Shown here: in pieces, positions 62,116 to 64,000 of the stretch
Layout: the number at the start of each line of letters is the position of its first letter
How positions within the stretch are numbered: the stretch's first letter is position 1
NCBI GenBank assembly: GCA_963820995.1
Contig: CAWGCL010000011.1
Coordinates: 1-64,000, forward strand
Reading direction: 5' to 3'
Length of the DNA stretch: 64,000 nucleotides
Source of the DNA: JAGTVG01 sp963820995
Lineage (GTDB): Bacteria > Bacteroidota > Bacteroidia > Cytophagales > Cyclobacteriaceae
Notes under the pieces: generated by a model
Seen by the model: the letters and a program-made list of their open reading frames with translations, nothing else
What the model was told of the DNA's origin: nothing
The model's database searches: none
Position numbers and translations under genes: made by a program

Positions 62116-63168
62116 TTATTTAATGGAAGTGTAAGTCAACTGCAGATTAATTCCATAGTCATTGGTTGTTGTTACATCCGAAGGTGGTTGATTATCGAAG
62201 TTATAATAGGAAGTAAATCCAATCTTAAAGTTATCACTAAAAATACTGACTTTTGGATTCAGGTTAATAACTACCCTGTACCTACCTGGATCAGTCAGGT
62301 AGGGTACAAAACTGATATTTGCATCGACCCATACTTTCGGGATGGTATATTTATATACTTTCCAGGCAACCTGCAATAATCCTGCAAGGTCTTCCGTATC
62401 ACCGGTAGTCATCATAAGGGGTTTCACTGACAACTGTTAATCCTACCGCCTGCATATAACCGATTCCAAATATTGTATGTTATATCTCTGAGACCGATTA
62501 CATTTAATGCTAATCTGAGTTTTGTTCCTAATTCAGAGTTTTGACTCGCTCCTACAGATACGAGGGTTGACCATCTCTTTTTTAATAATCGTTGCCAGCC
62601 CGAAAACAGTATTGATATTACTTGAGGATAGTGAACCACTCTGGAATGTATTATTGTTATCCCAGTTAAAATCGAAATATGTTTTCTTTTTTCTATAACT
62701 CAGATCACCCGAAAATGCAAAAGTAGCAATATCACTACCTTTTGAATAGTTGATACCCAGGCTAAAATTCCCGCTGGTCCGCATCCAAAAGTTTCTTCTG
62801 ATAGGATAAACTTCGACGATATCTTCAATATTGATCAATTCCTTTCCTTTTTCTGTTAATATATTTACTCTGCGATCCATCCTGGAAGAGTCCATTGAAC
62901 CAAAATAGATAGAGCCATCTTTCATTTTTATTTCAAATTGCTTTTTAGATTTAATCGTATTCACCTTAACCTCTTCCAGGCTTATTGTTCCCATACCATC
63001 CATCTTCCAGGTAATAACTCCATATGCCATTTTCTTAAAATCTCCTGTGAGTATATTTCCATTAATATGAACTATGGTATCTGTTTTTTGGGCAATCGCA
63101 GCTCTATTGGCATAAAATATTAAAATAAAGAAAAGAATGGCGTGTATAATTCCGCTCTTCAAAGCCAT
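62116..63168 (-). CDS. DUF481-type outer-membrane beta-barrel protein, interrupted
   Basis: ATG 63168 gives a signal peptide (MALKSGIIHAI to AIAQ); the frame opens further up at 63201. The N-terminal part has GNILTGDFKKMAYGVITWK and KSKKQFEIKMKDG, a small beta domain found in this group. The rest is a DUF481-type barrel with alternating strands (GNFSLGINYSKGSD, KTYFDFNWDNNNTFQ), ending INLQLTYTSIK. Three surplus bases lie at 62578-62583 (A6 on the coding strand), near 62441-62447 and at 62404-62405. Removing them restores 350 codons. Its function is unknown; it is likely an outer-membrane protein and is on the same strand as the PD40 gene, 182 bases upstream of it. Confidence 0.68.
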
Positions 63169-63201
63169 ATCATGATGATTATAAAAAATGTGCGATATCA
63201 T

Positions 63202-63371
63202 ATTTAAGGCAAAAAACTTTGCTTGAATTTAGAAAATACTCTTCAGTTATTCAAAGGTATGATTGTTTATTGGATATGGTATTGTGAAACTATAACACGG
63301 AAGTAAACTTGACAAAAAACCTAGTGTATAATAGAATCTATGACAACTGACATAAATACACATAGTAATTT
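63202..63371. other. Intergenic region, no gene
   Basis: AT-rich sequence upstream of the DUF481 gene, probably holding its promoter, and leading into the hairpin repeat cluster. I see no hairpin, repeat or gene remnant in it. Confidence 0.35.
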
Positions 63372-63727
63372 GGATTGCTCATCCCGCTCTGCGGGAATCG
63401 CGATCCCCAATATGGTGGCTTAATACAAAAGCCTGATTCGCGTAGCGCTACTTGCATCTTGCTTTCAAAGACGGTTGAAAACAAATTCCTCGGGATTGCT
63501 CATCCCGCTCTGCGGAATCGCGATCCCACTATGGTGGTTTAAGACAAAAGCCTGATTCGCGTATCGCTATTTGCATCTTGCTTTCAAAGACGATTGAAAA
63601 CAAATTCCTCGGGATTGCTCATCCCGCTCTGCGGATCGCGATCCCTATATGGTGGCATAATACAAAAGCCTGTATCTATTTTCGTGGATTGCTCAGCTCT
63701 CGCATCCGCTCTAGCTGAGCGATCCCT
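63372..63727. repeat. Tandem array of structured hairpin repeats (three full units plus one diverged)
   Basis: Units begin at 63372, 63493, 63612 (spacing 121 and 119 bases) and 63686. Each opens with GGATTGCTCA and holds a nested hairpin: outer GGATTGC / GCGATCC, inner TCCCGC / GCGGGA. The fourth unit has a different inner sequence but keeps a 13-bp stem (GGATTGCTCAGCT / AGCTGAGCGATCC). Full units continue with CCTGATTCGCGTA and a second hairpin TTTCAA / TTGAAA with a 6-base loop. GC content is well above the flanks. It is not a CRISPR and contains no coding frame. REP-like palindromes or a structured RNA are possible. Confidence 0.85.
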
Positions 63728-63826
63728 AATGGGGAAACCAACAGTATAAACCTAACATTTCATATTTATTCTATTTCCTACGAACACATTCTAAAGCAAG
63801 CTTTGATGTGCTCTTCAGAAATAGAA

Positions 63827-63846
63827 AACCCCGCTTTCGCGGGGTT
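63827..63846 (-). terminator. Intrinsic terminator of tRNA-Ser
   Basis: AACCCCGC (63827-63834) and GCGGGGTT (63839-63846) form a perfect 8-bp stem with a TTTC loop. On the minus strand it lies 12 bases beyond the tRNA 3' end and is followed by TTTTCTATTT, so it terminates the tRNA transcript. Confidence 0.85.
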
Positions 63847-63858
63847 AGGTTTATACTG

Positions 63859-63945
63859 CGGAGAGAGAGGGATTCGAACCCTCGGTCCCCGTGAGAGGAC
63901 AACGGTTTTCGAGACCGCCCCGTTCGACCACTCCGGCATCTCTCC
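63859..63945 (-). tRNA. tRNA-Ser(CGA)
   Basis: The minus strand folds into an 87-base class II tRNA. The acceptor stem is GGAGAGA / TCTCTCC with discriminator G, the D-arm contains GGAGTGGTCGAA, and the anticodon loop CTCGAAA gives anticodon CGA. A long variable arm (TTGTCCTCTCACGGGGACCG) and T-arm GGGTTCGAATCC complete it. The long variable arm and discriminator G identify serine; it reads UCG codons. CCA is not encoded. A terminator follows directly. Confidence 0.95.
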
Positions 63946-64000
63946 AAAAAGGTGATCGAAATAAAATACCTCCCCAAAGGTACTATGATATGAGTTTATC

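Noticed and set aside
63372..63727. CRISPR array
   Set aside because: Units are about 120 bases, repeat along their full length, and have no unique spacers; no cas genes are present.
63771..63977. 68-codon minus-strand frame over the tRNA region
   Set aside because: It is a translation of tRNA-Ser and its terminator, a well-known type of false gene (GFESLSLR-like peptides).

Overview
The window reads as part of a Bacteroidota chromosome, AT-rich and with no phage or plasmid backbone visible. Supporting signs are a CarboxypepD_reg-type TonB-dependent outer-membrane receptor, many short lipobox lipoproteins, DUF5107/TPR, FG-GAP and PD40 repeat proteins, a Bacteroidota-style TATATTTG promoter element, and repeated twin-arginine leaders of the RRxFL type on periplasmic oxidoreductases and isomerases. 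The genus cannot be fixed from the sequence alone.

Layout. 1-7.6 kb: the tail of a carbon-nitrogen hydrolase, a URO-D/methyltransferase-like protein, a Tat-exported alpha/beta hydrolase, a large DUF5107-TPR protein and a lipoprotein amidohydrolase. 7.7-41.2 kb: a long accessory island of exported carbohydrate-active and accessory enzymes on both strands (GHL6-type glycosidase, Nramp-like transporter, DLH-like esterase, M19 dipeptidase, two Gfo/Idh/MocA oxidoreductases, GH20 hexosaminidase, DUF4091/GH123-like protein, transglutaminase-like lipoprotein, tandem-domain esterase, two large unassigned secreted proteins, a CBM9-like lipoprotein, metallo-beta-lactamase-fold hydrolase, DUF5597/GH35-like glycosidase, M14 carboxypeptidase, FAD oxidoreductase, sugar isomerase, aldo/keto reductase). 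No SusC/SusD pair accompanies it. 41.3-45.9 kb: a DNPH1-like nucleotide hydrolase facing a glpF-glpK-glpD glycerol operon. 45.9-53 kb: M16 and S9 (glutamyl-endopeptidase-like) peptidases and small exported proteins. 53-58 kb: three broken but recognisable secreted-protein genes, the first an FG-GAP protein with about twelve calcium-loop motifs. 58-63.2 kb: a TonB-dependent receptor, a PD40 beta-propeller lipoprotein and a DUF481 protein. 63.3-64 kb: a tandem hairpin repeat cluster and tRNA-Ser(CGA).

How the genes could work together. The GH20, GH123-like, GHL6, DUF5597 and esterase genes suggest stepwise removal of amino-sugar, galactosyl and acyl groups from a complex glycan. The exported Gfo/Idh, aldo/keto and FAD enzymes could then oxidise or epimerise released sugars in the periplasm. 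That substrate assignment is inference.

A major caveat is reading-frame quality. I count 26 lesions (23 single-base frameshifts and 3 in-frame stops). They are dense in 0-13 kb and 51-63 kb and nearly absent between 13 and 51 kb. Most are one-base insertions, many inside short homopolymers, and every interrupted gene returns to an exact multiple of three once they are corrected. I therefore describe each as one gene and consider residual sequencing error more likely than decay, but the sequence alone cannot settle this. No IS element, CRISPR array or rRNA was found.
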